Origin: Haloferacaceae archaeon
Lineage (GTDB): Archaea; Halobacteriota; Halobacteria; Halobacteriales; Haloferacaceae
Assembly: GCA_003554115.1 (NCBI GenBank)
Contig: PWFE01000135.1
Location: forward strand, 1 to 7,378
Length of the DNA: 7,378 nt
Direction: 5' to 3'
The translations under genes were made by a program, and so were the position numbers. How positions within the stretch are numbered: the first letter of the stretch is position 1; each line of letters begins with the position of its first letter. The notes beneath the pieces are model-generated. The model saw only the letters and a list, made by a program, of their open reading frames with translations, did not search any database and was not told the DNA's origin. This document shows positions 1-7,337 of this stretch, piece after piece.

Positions 1-1364
1 CGGTGGCAGGCGGCCCAGCCGATATCGACGCTGTCAGGCCTCGCATCGGCGGCCTCGTCGGCCACCAATCCCTCTGGAGCCGCGACTCGCCGAGGAGTGT
101 CCGTCTCACACGGCGAGAGGAATGCGTCGCGAACGACGTTAGTAGCCTGCTCGACGTTCCCCTCCGCAGCGTCACGCGCAGCTCTCTCAACCATCTCCTC
201 TGCATCAGTGGGAAGGTCGGCCAATTCGCCGGGCAGCGACTGTTCAATCAGGTAGTCGGCGATCGCTGATGGGGAGTCGGTGCCGAGTCGAGCGGCGGCG
301 GCCTCGGCGTCGACCTCGCCGTCCAGCAGTCGGTTACGGAAGGCAAACACCGCGCGGAACGCGGGCTGGTTGCCGCCCCAGTCGTCCGGCGGGATGACCG
401 CGGGACACCGGGTATGGAACCGACAGCCCGACGGTGGGTCGATCGGGGATGGTACGGTGCCGGTCAGGAGTGTACGGTCCGTCCGCGTTGCCGGGTCGAT
501 TCGTGGGACTGCCGAGAGTAGCGACGCTGAATAGGGATGAGCCGGCGTATTAAACAGCCGCTCAGTTGGGGCGGTCTCGACGACCTCGCCAAGGTACATC
601 ACCGCGACCCGGTCGGCGACTTGCCGGACGACCGAGAGGTCGTGGGTAATGAACAGCATAGCAATATTGAGTTCCGACTGCAGTTGGTCCAGTAGGTTGA
701 GGATCTGCGCCTGCACGGATACGTCAAGCGCTGAGGTCGGTTCGTCGGCGACGATGAACTCCGGCTCAACCGCGAGCGCACGAGCGATGGCGACCCGTTG
801 TTGCTGCCCCCCTGAGAATTGGTGTGGGTAGCGATCGACGTGGTCGCGCTCAAGCCCGACGCGTTCAAGTAGATCGCGGGCACGCTCTAGGCGGTCGTTG
901 GAGTCCGCGCCGATGTCGTGAACCTCCATCGGTGCCGTCAGAATGGAGCCGACACTCTGGCGCGGGTTGAGCGACGCCAGTGGATCCTGGAAGATCATTT
1001 GCATCCGTCGGCGGTACGGTCTCATTTTCCGGTCTGAGAACCCGCCAATCTCGTCTCCGTCGAACCAGATCTCACCATCAGTGACCTCCTCAAGGTTGAG
1101 CACGGTACGACCCAGTGTCGACTTACCACAGCCGGACTCACCGACGACCGCCAGCGTCTCGCCGCGGGCGACTGACAGGTCGACACCATCAACGGCCTTC
1201 ACGCTCGATGACTCTCCAACGAGCTTGTCGAGGAAGCCGTCAGCCTGTGGATAGTGCTTTTTGAGGCCGTCGACGCGGAGGATTGCGTCCTCGGAGTCGA
1301 CGGTCGTATCGCCGCGCTCGTCGGTTTTGCTTTCTGGTCCGTCGATGGGCATATCTGTACTCAT
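1..1364 (-). CDS. dppF: Peptide ABC transporter ATP-binding protein, DppF/OppF type (3' end cut by window)
   Basis: This is the second ATPase of the importer, working at the cytoplasmic face of the membrane as the partner of the DppD-like ATPase. Reading from the ATG at 1364, 454 codons stay open to the left edge, so the gene is partial because of the window and not broken. All nucleotide-binding motifs are intact: Walker [10 protein letters not shown] (75-83), Q-loop Q126, signature SGGQQQR (184-190), Walker B FIVADE (203-208, catalytic E208) and H-loop H241. The family C-terminal motif CRFHTRCP follows at 314-321. An acidic, alanine-rich stretch of about 100 residues then separates it from the remaining cysteines C419 and C453; in ordinary DppF proteins these follow within about 30 residues. 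The last visible residues resemble the usual ACH ending, so the stop probably lies just beyond the window. The start overlaps the stop of the preceding ATPase gene as ATGA. The substrate is assigned by family only. Confidence 0.93.
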   Translation of the reverse strand, partial: MSTDMPIDGPESKTDERGDTTVDSEDAILRVDGLKKHYPQADGFLDKLVGESSSVKAVDGVDLSVARGETLAVVGESGCGKSTLGRTVLNLEEVTDGEIWFDGDEIGGFSDRKMRPYRRRMQMIFQDPLASLNPRQSVGSILTAPMEVHDIGADSNDRLERARDLLERVGLERDHVDRYPHQFSGGQQQRVAIARALAVEPEFIVADEPTSALDVSVQAQILNLLDQLQSELNIAMLFITHDLSVVRQVADRVAVMYLGEVVETAPTERLFNTPAHPYSASLLSAVPRIDPATRTDRTLLTGTVPSPIDPPSGCRFHTRCPAVIPPDDWGGNQPAFRAVFAFRNRLLDGEVDAEAAAARLGTDSPSAIADYLIEQSLPGELADLPTDAEEMVERAARDAAEGNVEQATNVVRDAFLSPCETDTPRRVAAPEGLVADEAADARPDSVDIGWAACH

Positions 1365-2464
1365 AGCTGCTCACTCTCCGGACCGCGGCGGAGACACGCC
1401 ACCCCGTGGTCGTCACCCACGTCACGGAAGTGTGGCATTTGCTCGTAACATCCCGGCTTTGCCTCTGGACAGCGGATGGCGAATTTGCAGGGCGGCTGTT
1501 CACCCACCCCGTCCGGCACACTTCCTGGGATCGGCTGGAGGTCGGCCTCCGGGTTGTCAACCCGGGGTGTGCTGGCGATCAGCCCTTGTGTGTATGGGTG
1601 TGACGGAGACTCAAATAGCGTCTCTGTGGGGGCCCGCTCGACAATCTCCCCGGCATACATGACATTGACGCGGTCACAAGTCTCCGCAACTACCGCGAGG
1701 TTGTGGGTAATGAGCAGGATCGTCGTGTCGAATGCGTCTTTCAGTTCCCGTAGCTCATCGAGGATCTGTGCTTGGATCGTTACGTCGAGTGCGGTTGTCG
1801 GCTCGTCGGCGATCAGCAGGTCTGGCTCACACGAGAGCGCGATGGCTAGCATCGCTCGCTGACGCATCCCACCGGAGAACTCATGCGGGAAGTCGCTGGC
1901 ACGCGCGGCAGGTTCGGGGATCTGGACCGCCTCCAGCATCTCGATCGCACGGCGCCATGCCTCGCTGTTCTCGGCGGCACCGAAGATCTTCCGTTTCACC
2001 TCTGCCGGTAGGGAGACGGACTCGCCAACGTCTTGATTGAGTCGGACAGTCTCGGCGATCTGCTCGCCCACTGAGAGCGTTGGGTTGAGGCTGTGCATCG
2101 GATCCTGAAACACCATCGAAATGGTGCTTCCTCGTAGCTCATTGAGCCGACTCTCATCGGTGTTGACCAGCGACTCGCCACGGATCCTCACGTCGCCGTC
2201 GGCAATCTCGCCGGGGTCGTCGACTAAACCCATGATCGAGCGTGCGAGCACGCTCTTGCCCGAGCCCGACTCGCCGACGAGTCCAACGATCTCCCCCGCA
2301 CCGAGCGAGAGATCGACGCCGTCAACGGCAGTGACAGTGCCTCGGTCGGTATGGAACTCTGTCCGGAGTCCTTCGACTTCGAGTAACGGTTCCTCTTCAT
2401 CGACTGCGGGTTCGGCGCGCGCGTTCGGAGAGTCCGTCGCATCGCCTGAAGGGATCGAGCTCAT
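1361..2464 (-). CDS. dppD: Peptide ABC transporter ATP-binding protein, DppD/OppD type
   Basis: This is one of the two ATPases that drive peptide import through the B/C permease pair. The 367-residue product has a complete set of motifs: Walker A GESGSGKS (64-71), Q-loop Q120, signature SGGMRQR (197-203), Walker B LLIADE (216-221, catalytic E221) and H-loop H254. The C-terminal oligopeptide-transporter domain carries four cysteines, C326, C332, C339 and C357, in the usual compact C-x5-C-x6-C-x17-C spacing; this set holds a [4Fe-4S] cluster in some structurally studied relatives. A charged segment at about 143-170, between the Q-loop and the signature, is longer than I would expect and may be lineage-specific. 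The first 25 residues are acidic and low in complexity. The ATG at 2464 overlaps the permease C stop as ATGA, and its own stop overlaps the next start in the same way, which fixes both ends. Peptide specificity is inferred from family and gene order. Confidence 0.95.
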   Translation of the reverse strand: MSSIPSGDATDSPNARAEPAVDEEEPLLEVEGLRTEFHTDRGTVTAVDGVDLSLGAGEIVGLVGESGSGKSVLARSIMGLVDDPGEIADGDVRIRGESLVNTDESRLNELRGSTISMVFQDPMHSLNPTLSVGEQIAETVRLNQDVGESVSLPAEVKRKIFGAAENSEAWRRAIEMLEAVQIPEPAARASDFPHEFSGGMRQRAMLAIALSCEPDLLIADEPTTALDVTIQAQILDELRELKDAFDTTILLITHNLAVVAETCDRVNVMYAGEIVERAPTETLFESPSHPYTQGLIASTPRVDNPEADLQPIPGSVPDGVGEQPPCKFAIRCPEAKPGCYEQMPHFRDVGDDHGVACLRRGPESEQL

Positions 2465-3486
2465 CGGTCACTCACCTCTCCCTCTTTGACGTCAAAGACG
2501 TCACGCAACCCGTCGCCAAACATGTTGAACGCGAGTACGGTGATCATAATAGCGAACCCGGGGAAAACGGAGATCCACCACGCCTGCGAGAGGAACTGGC
2601 GGCCCTCCGACAGCATCAGCCCCCACGTGGGGGTGGTCGGTGTAACGCCGAGCCCAAGGAACGAGAGCCCCGCCTCCGCGAGGATCGCCAGCGGGATCAT
2701 CAGCGTCACCTGTACGATAATCGGTGCGACTGCGTTTGGAAGGATCTCTTTCGCCATGATCCGCGTGTCGCTCATGCCGATGGCGCGTGCGGACATCACA
2801 TACTCCTCCTCGCGCAGTGAGAGCACCTCACCGCGCACCAACCGGGCGAAGTCGTCGATGAACGCGACCCCAATCGCGATGATCACGTTCCAGACGCCAA
2901 GCCCGCCGGCAAATGCGATAATCCCCGCGGCCAAGATTAGCGTGGGGAACGCCCACTGGAAGTCGACATACCGCATCAGCACGGTGTCGACCCAGCCACC
3001 GTAGTAGCCGGCAACGACACCGATGGCGGTCCCTATAGTGAATGCAAACAATACGGTGGCTGCGGCGACTAAAAGCGACACCTGCGCACCGTAGATGATC
3101 CGCGAGAGGACGTCGTGGCCGTAGGAGTCGGTCCCGAGCAGGTGGAAGAACTCCCCGTCGCCGGTCGTCGAGGAAGTGGCCGGGTCCTGCATCACGGTGA
3201 ACGTTGTGTTCGGGTCGTAGGGCGCGATTATCGGTGCCAACAGCGCCGTGAACACGAAACCGACGACAACGACGGCACCGGCAAGTGCCTTCCGGTCGTT
3301 TCGAAGCCCGACGACGAGTCGTTCACGGAACGTGCGCCGCGGCGCGATATGCCCGTCATCTCGGAAACGCTCGGGCGGTGCCGCGCCGGGGTACACCTCA
3401 CCGCCGGCAATGCTGCTTGGATTGTTGTGGGCTTTCTCGCTGTCGTCCGTCGAGCCATCGGGTGCTGTAGGGTTGGCGCCGCTCAT
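2461..3486 (-). CDS. dppC: Peptide ABC transporter permease, DppC/OppC type
   Basis: This is the second channel subunit of the importer, an integral membrane protein of 341 residues. It begins with a hydrophilic cytoplasmic tail of about 65 residues, longer than in many bacterial relatives, followed by about six hydrophobic segments near 68-88, 136-160, 176-198, 198-212, 255-278 and 305-324. The family hallmark HLLGTDSYGHDVLSRIIYG lies at 115-133 between the first two segments. The EAA-type cytoplasmic loop that docks with the ATPase is seen at about 226-256, where an EEEYVMSARAIGMS run is followed by the ILPNAVAPI stretch. The ATG at 3486 overlaps the stop of permease B as ATGA, and its stop overlaps the start of ATPase D. 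No frameshift or missing motif is seen. Substrate identity (dipeptide, oligopeptide or another small solute) cannot be read from the sequence. Confidence 0.95.
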   Translation of the reverse strand: MSGANPTAPDGSTDDSEKAHNNPSSIAGGEVYPGAAPPERFRDDGHIAPRRTFRERLVVGLRNDRKALAGAVVVVGFVFTALLAPIIAPYDPNTTFTVMQDPATSSTTGDGEFFHLLGTDSYGHDVLSRIIYGAQVSLLVAAATVLFAFTIGTAIGVVAGYYGGWVDTVLMRYVDFQWAFPTLILAAGIIAFAGGLGVWNVIIAIGVAFIDDFARLVRGEVLSLREEEYVMSARAIGMSDTRIMAKEILPNAVAPIIVQVTLMIPLAILAEAGLSFLGLGVTPTTPTWGLMLSEGRQFLSQAWWISVFPGFAIMITVLAFNMFGDGLRDVFDVKEGEVSDR

Positions 3487-4436
3487 TGCTCACCTCCGTA
3501 GCGGATCCGGGGATCGATGAACGTGTACAGGATGTCGACGGCGAGATTGGTGAATACCATGATAGCGGCGACGAGCAGGATGACCGCCTGAGTAACGGGA
3601 TAGTTCCGGTCAAGGATCGAATCGACGAGCATCCGACCGATCCCGTTGATCCCGAAGACGATCTCGACGGTGACGGAACCGACGAGGATCAGCGCGACTT
3701 GGATCCCAGCAACGGTTATGACCGGAATCAGCGCGTTCTGCATTGCGTGTTTATACAGTCGTACACGAGAGTCGACGCCTTTCGCGCGCGCTGTCGTCAT
3801 GTAGGGTTCGTTCATTGTCTCCAGCAGCGACGAGCGCATCATACGCATGACAATGGCGGCGTACGGGAGGCCGACCGCGATCCCGGGGAGCAGGATGCTC
3901 CGGAACCACGGACCTGCGCCCTCCTCGACTGGCGTATAGCCGTAGATCGGAAGCCAGCCGAGCTGGACACCAAACACGATCGCAAGTAGGATGCCTATAA
4001 AGAATGCGGGCATCGAGAGCCCGAGGAACGCCGCAACTGTCGCGACGTAGTCCGCCGGCTCGTGTTTTCGAGTCGCGCTCACGATCCCAGCGGGGATCGC
4101 CAGCAAGAGCCCGACAGCGACGCCAACGATCGCGATGGAGAACGTTCTCGGAACCGCCGCCGACAGCAGCACGGTGATCTCCTGTCCCGTCGTGATGCTT
4201 GTGCCGAGGTCGCCGACGAACAGACCGGTGAACCAGTCGACGTACTGTATGTACAGCGGCTGGTCCAGCCCGAGATCCGTTCGAAGTGCTTCAACGGCTT
4301 CCGGCGTCGCTTCGGGGCCGAGCATGGCCCGAATTGGCCCGCCCGGGATCGCCCGCAAACCAAAGAAGACGACCGTCGCGACGAGCCACATCACGAAGAG
4401 CGCGTATAGAACGCGTTTCGCGACGTACCGTTTCAT
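3483..4436 (-). CDS. dppB: Peptide ABC transporter permease, DppB/OppB type
   Basis: This is the first channel subunit of the importer. The 317-residue protein starts with MKRYVAKRVLYALFVMWLVA, the typical DppB opening in which a short basic stretch leads straight into the first membrane helix (about 9-29). Further hydrophobic segments lie near 99-120, 134-156, 182-200, 237-260 and 282-305, giving six helices. The extracytoplasmic region after helix 1 contains the common LGLDQPLYIQYVDWF stretch (55-69) and GDLGTS (75-80). The EAA-type ATPase-docking loop is at about 210-239 (EPYMTTARAKGV followed by NALIPV), and the C terminus ends with the usual DPRIRYG (308-314). The ATG at 4436 overlaps the stop of the binding-protein gene as ATGA, and the stop overlaps the permease C start in the same way. 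It should pair with the downstream permease to form the pore. Confidence 0.96.
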   Translation of the reverse strand: MKRYVAKRVLYALFVMWLVATVVFFGLRAIPGGPIRAMLGPEATPEAVEALRTDLGLDQPLYIQYVDWFTGLFVGDLGTSITTGQEITVLLSAAVPRTFSIAIVGVAVGLLLAIPAGIVSATRKHEPADYVATVAAFLGLSMPAFFIGILLAIVFGVQLGWLPIYGYTPVEEGAGPWFRSILLPGIAVGLPYAAIVMRMMRSSLLETMNEPYMTTARAKGVDSRVRLYKHAMQNALIPVITVAGIQVALILVGSVTVEIVFGINGIGRMLVDSILDRNYPVTQAVILLVAAIMVFTNLAVDILYTFIDPRIRYGGEQ

Positions 4437-6091
4437 TCCTCGATCCAGACGCGGTGGAAGTTCCGGAGGAACGACGGAATGTGGGTGAAGCCGTGAACGT
4501 GGTCTCGGTACCCCACAACATCCTCGTCGTGGACGAGGTATGCGTCCGCCACGTCCCGAATGAGCACATCTTCAAGTTCGTGGAAGACCTCCGCACGTTC
4601 ATCCTGATCGGTCACACGGCGGGTGTCACCCATCAGATCGTGTGCCTCTTGACTCTCGTAATTGTTCCAGTTCCAGACACCTCCTTGGTCCGGTAGTCGG
4701 TAGAAGTTCCAGACCGACTCCTCGGGTTCGGGCTTTTGAACGCTGCCGGAAACAGTCATCTCGTAGTCACCGTTCTCGTAACGTTCCCAGTAGGTGGCGT
4801 CCGTGACTTGATCAAGCTCGACGGAGAGACCCAGCTCACTCAGTTGGTTGGCGACAGTCCGTGCCTCCCGGAGGTTCTCGTCGGAGTTCATGATCTGGAA
4901 CTCCTCATCGCCGCCCATTAGCGGTGTCCCCTCAAGTAGCTCTTCGGCCTCTTCTGGATCGTATGCCTGTGTTTGGTCCTTCTCCTCGTTCGGTCGAGCC
5001 ACCCACTCAGGAAGCGGGCCGAACACACCAGTGGCAGCTTCCGCGTAGCCGAAGAACGCATTCTGGACAAGCGACTCGTTGTCGATCGCCTTTGCGAGTC
5101 CGCGGCGCACATCAACGTCGTCAAACGGCTCAAGATCGTGGTTCATCGCCAAGCCGAGCCAGCCGTTGCCGACCACACTGGAGATTTCTATGTCCGGAAC
5201 GCCTTCGACCTCGTCAACGTTCTCCAGTGGTACTTGATTCGCAAAGTCAATATCGCCGGCCTGCAGCGCGTTGACCATCGTTCCCGGCTCGGGGATCATC
5301 TCGATGTCAACTCCGTCGAGATACGGAAGCTGGTTGCCCTCCTCGTCAGTTTCGTGGTAGTCGTCGAAAGCGTCAAGCCTAATGTGGGAGCCAACCTCGT
5401 GCTCGACGACTTCGAAGGGGCCGGTTCCGACGGGCTCAAGATTGTATCCCTCCCGTCCGAGTTCTTCGACAGCTGTCTCGTTGATGATCGTCGCCGCGCG
5501 ACCGGGACCGCGCGTGAGGTGAGCTAGTAGTGCCGCATTCGCTTCCTCAAGGTTGAGCGCAACAGTGTAGTCGTCGATGACCTCGACTCCATCCTCATCG
5601 AGCGGTCTGAGGTCCTCGAGTCGTGTAATCTGTCCAGCATCATTCTCGAAGTTGTATCGGATGGTGTACTCTACATCCTCGGCGGTGAACTCGTCGCCGT
5701 TATGGAAGGTTACGTCGTCGCGAAGTTCGAAGACATAGCGGGTACCATTCTCCTCGACCTCCCAGTCAGTCGCGAGGTCAGGCACAACCTCGGTTTCCTC
5801 GTTCAGCGTTAACAACCCGTTGAATACGTTTGCAGATATCTGGAAGTACTGGCCGACACTGATGAACGCTGGAAAGAGGTCGCCGACCTCGCCGAGGAAC
5901 CAGCCGGCGGTGAGTCGACCGCCCTGTAGTTCGTCGCCATCAACGTCACCCGGGTCGAGATCGTCACCATCATCCTCATCGCCGGCACAGCCGGCAAGAG
6001 CTGTGAGGCCGGCAGCTCCGAACAGTTTGGTGGCAGTACGTCTGTCGATGCGTGGGCCGGAGAGATCATCCGGATCAAACTGGTGTGGCAT
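4433..6091 (-). CDS. dppA: Peptide-binding lipoprotein of the ABC importer (solute-binding protein family 5)
   Basis: This is the extracellular, membrane-anchored receptor that captures the ligand and delivers it to the permeases. From the ATG at 6091 it is 552 residues. A Tat-type signal with R17-R18 and a short hydrophobic stretch ends in the lipobox LAGC with C35 as the likely lipidated residue, typical of haloarchaeal lipoproteins. A very acidic linker follows. Family-5 signatures are PDLATDWE (104-111), FELRDDVTFHNGDEFTAEDV (121-140), GTGPF (222-226) and DVRRGLAKAID (327-337). I chose the ATG at 6091 over an in-frame GTG ten codons upstream (6121) because that GTG lies next to the TATA-like box, which sits about 26 nt before the ATG as expected for a leaderless message; the signal peptide is complete either way. 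It is the first gene of the operon and overlaps permease B by ATGA. The ligand is not determined; nickel, opine or oligosaccharide binding proteins also occur in this family. Confidence 0.94.
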   Translation of the reverse strand: MPHQFDPDDLSGPRIDRRTATKLFGAAGLTALAGCAGDEDDGDDLDPGDVDGDELQGGRLTAGWFLGEVGDLFPAFISVGQYFQISANVFNGLLTLNEETEVVPDLATDWEVEENGTRYVFELRDDVTFHNGDEFTAEDVEYTIRYNFENDAGQITRLEDLRPLDEDGVEVIDDYTVALNLEEANAALLAHLTRGPGRAATIINETAVEELGREGYNLEPVGTGPFEVVEHEVGSHIRLDAFDDYHETDEEGNQLPYLDGVDIEMIPEPGTMVNALQAGDIDFANQVPLENVDEVEGVPDIEISSVVGNGWLGLAMNHDLEPFDDVDVRRGLAKAIDNESLVQNAFFGYAEAATGVFGPLPEWVARPNEEKDQTQAYDPEEAEELLEGTPLMGGDEEFQIMNSDENLREARTVANQLSELGLSVELDQVTDATYWERYENGDYEMTVSGSVQKPEPEESVWNFYRLPDQGGVWNWNNYESQEAHDLMGDTRRVTDQDERAEVFHELEDVLIRDVADAYLVHDEDVVGYRDHVHGFTHIPSFLRNFHRVWIEE

Positions 6092-6110
6092 GCAGTCACA
6101 TAGTTGTTGG

Positions 6111-6120
6111 CGTATATGCA
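6111..6120 (-). promoter_or_regulatory. TATA box of the peptide-transporter operon
   Basis: On the minus strand the sequence TGCATATACG lies here, with its CATATA core centred about 26 nt before the ATG at 6091. This is the spacing expected for a haloarchaeal TATA box driving a leaderless transcript. No Shine-Dalgarno-like sequence precedes the ATG, which agrees with leaderless initiation. The bases just upstream do not form a clear BRE element, so the promoter may be weak or may need activation. An A/T-rich stretch at about 6154-6162 is a possible alternative box that would give a leader of roughly 40 nt. Confidence 0.6.
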
Positions 6121-6198
6121 CTTAGAAGAAGGGCCGAATATTTCCGGGTTCGTGTTATTTTGATTTACAAGTAGTCATAGGTATTACGCTATCAATAC

Positions 6199-6212
6199 AT
6201 ATTGATCAATAT
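6199..6212. promoter_or_regulatory. Perfect 14-bp palindrome, candidate operator
   Basis: ATATTGATCAATAT is its own reverse complement. Its centre (between 6205 and 6206) is only about 3 bp from the midpoint between the two divergent start codons (6091 and 6315). A third half-site, ATCAAT at 6191-6196, forms an inverted repeat with ATTGAT at 6201-6206 over a 4-bp gap, so three ATCAAT/ATTGAT half-sites lie within 20 bp. Such a layout suits a dimeric or multimeric DNA-binding protein acting on both promoters. Caution: the stretch is AT-rich, where short palindromes arise more easily by chance, and no binding protein is proven. Confidence 0.45.
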
Positions 6213-6278
6213 TATCTGCATTATTTGTCGGAAATTCTATGGCAAGATGTTCTAGGATTGAAGCCAAAATAGGCCTGC

Positions 6279-6292
6279 CGAAACCACTATTT
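6279..6292 (+). promoter_or_regulatory. BRE and TATA box of the regulator gene
   Basis: CGAAAC at 6279-6284 matches the purine-rich BRE common in haloarchaeal promoters, and ACTATTT at 6286-6292 follows as the TATA box. The TATA centre is about 25-26 nt before the ATG at 6315, so the transcript should start at or within a few bases of the start codon and be leaderless. This fits the lack of a ribosome binding site there. It is the better-formed of the two promoters in this intergenic region. Confidence 0.65.
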
Positions 6293-6314
6293 CCTTCCGT
6301 AGATTGGCTATGTT

Positions 6315-7001
6315 ATGCGAGAGGTGACTCTGCGAATCATCCACCGTGGGGAGCCGGAGTGTGAAGTGAGCGCTCGGCATCCCGACGTGACGATACGGTC
6401 TGTCTCCTCGATGACCGGACGGGAAGCGGAGCGAAAACGGATTATCGAACTTGAAGGACCAACACCGTCGCTGAAATCATTTCTCACCGAATTTCGGGAG
6501 ACCGAGTCAGTGCTGAAAGCCGACCCACTCTCCCCTCTGACCGGCGACCATGTCTACGTGGCGCTCGTCGTCGATGCCGAGCGGTGGGACAGCATCTCCG
6601 AACGGCTCTCTGACATGGGGATCCACTATCGAATGGGCACCACGATCAACGACGGTGTTGAGCGCTGGACGTTGTATCTCGACCCAGATGACGACCTGTC
6701 TGGTGTGATTCGTTCGCTGGAGCGCGGTGGCAACGACGTGGAACTCGCTCGTAACGTCCATCTCTCGGAGATTGACCGCCCACCGGAGTTGGCCGTGAGT
6801 AGCTTTCTCGACGAACTCACGCGGCGCCAGCGGGAGGTGCTCATGATTGCCATTGATGTCGGCTACTACGACCATGGCGGTGGGGTCGGTGTCGAGGCGA
6901 TCGCTGAGGAGATCGACCTTGCCACCACGACCGTCTGGGAGCACCTTTCGCGTGCTGAGGCGAAGGTGATGAATGGGGTCGCTGTCCGGCTCCCTGAGTG
7001 A
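6315..7001 (+). CDS. Bacterio-opsin activator (Bat)-type HTH_10 transcriptional regulator
   Basis: This is a 228-residue DNA-binding regulator, transcribed divergently from the transporter operon. The C-terminal part carries the HTH_10 hallmark: LTRRQREVL at 168-176, then a GYY turn (183-185), a helix-turn-helix at about 192-216 with the recognition region TTTVWEHLSRAE, and a short tail. Residues 1-155 form an alpha/beta-looking sensory or dimerisation domain with no PAS, GAF or receiver motif that I can recognise and no membrane segment; related haloarchaeal HTH_10 proteins often have a similarly undefined N-terminal domain. Conserved-looking patches are RSVSSMTGREAERKRIIEL (28-46) and ERLSDMGIHYRMGTT (96-110). 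The ATG at 6315 is supported by the BRE/TATA pair about 26 nt upstream; an ATG at 6310 is in another frame and stops after five codons. Divergent placement suggests control of the peptide importer, but neither ligand nor target can be read from the sequence. Confidence 0.85.
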   Translation: MREVTLRIIHRGEPECEVSARHPDVTIRSVSSMTGREAERKRIIELEGPTPSLKSFLTEFRETESVLKADPLSPLTGDHVYVALVVDAERWDSISERLSDMGIHYRMGTTINDGVERWTLYLDPDDDLSGVIRSLERGGNDVELARNVHLSEIDRPPELAVSSFLDELTRRQREVLMIAIDVGYYDHGGGVGVEAIAEEIDLATTTVWEHLSRAEAKVMNGVAVRLPE

Positions 7002-7193
7002 CTGGTCGACCCGCGCCTGCCGCCGATCGTCGACTGTCCATCCGTCGAACTCGCATCCAGACGATCCGGCGTATCGCTTCATTTTCTGAGTCTGGACTAT
7101 CGGCCTCAGTCGTCTCCGCTGGGCGGACGACATCATGCGCAGGAAAGTACGTGTCACGAGCAATTCGAGGGAATCCAGTGAAAGGACGTATCG

Positions 7194-7240
7194 GATTCAT
7201 CCCCGCGCTGAAGCGCGAGGCTTTCTCCTCGATTCTCCGT
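7194..7240 (+). mobile_element. Hairpin resembling the right end of an IS200/IS605 (IS1341-type, TnpB) element; remnant
   Basis: The stem CGCGC (7204-7208) pairs with GCGCG (7213-7217) around a TGAA loop. Below it come a C/A mismatch and two more C-G pairs (7201-7202 with 7219-7220). It is preceded by GATTCAT and followed by CTTTCTCCTCGATT and CCGTAA. From memory, this GATTCATC-hairpin-TTTCTCCT arrangement is characteristic of the sequence just after TnpB genes in haloarchaeal IS1341-type elements, the region that forms the guide-RNA end. A second, mutually exclusive stem pairs CGAGG (7216-7220) with CCTCG (7227-7231). No TnpB gene is recognisable upstream in the window, so this would be a solo end or decayed copy. 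It could instead be an unrelated stem-loop. Confidence 0.4.
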
Positions 7241-7279
7241 AAAAGCGCGCCCTGTATTCAGCACAAAGTTTGTATCAGG

Positions 7280-7285
7280 TTTTTT
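7280..7285 (+). terminator. T-tract, possible intrinsic terminator
   Basis: Six consecutive T residues occur on the plus strand, about 280 nt after the regulator stop codon. Archaeal termination often uses T-rich tracts without a strong hairpin, so this could end the regulator transcript or a transcript across the hairpin at 7201-7220. A shorter TTTT within TTCATTTTCTG at 7078-7088 is nearer to the stop and is an alternative. Neither is strong. Confidence 0.2.
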
Positions 7286-7337
7286 GGATTGAAACAGATC
7301 CCACAGTCGATATCACCCCGGAGCGATCCTCCTGTTC

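Noticed and set aside
3..534. Two plus-strand frames (3-269 and 280-534) at the left edge
   Set aside because: They lie antisense to the 3' part of the F-type ATPase, whose minus-strand frame is open without a stop for 454 codons and carries all ABC motifs. They reflect low stop-codon frequency in GC-rich DNA.
1..1364. Possibility that the F-type ATPase is a pseudogene because no stop codon is seen
   Set aside because: The frame is intact with every catalytic motif and simply runs off the window edge; the last visible residues match the usual C-terminal ending.
4973..5527. 184-codon plus-strand frame within the binding-protein gene
   Set aside because: It is antisense to a solute-binding protein with clear family-5 signatures on the minus strand and shows no motif of its own.
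6134..6148. Imperfect inverted repeat GAA-TAT-TTC near the operon promoter
   Set aside because: Only three base pairs per arm with mismatched flanks; this is expected by chance in AT-rich sequence.
6507..7163. 218-codon open frame on the minus strand, antisense to the regulator
   Set aside because: It overlaps almost the whole regulator in the opposite direction, shows no recognisable family motif, has an unusual histidine- and arginine-rich composition, and has no promoter signal at its start. The plus-strand gene has a clear HTH_10 domain and promoter.
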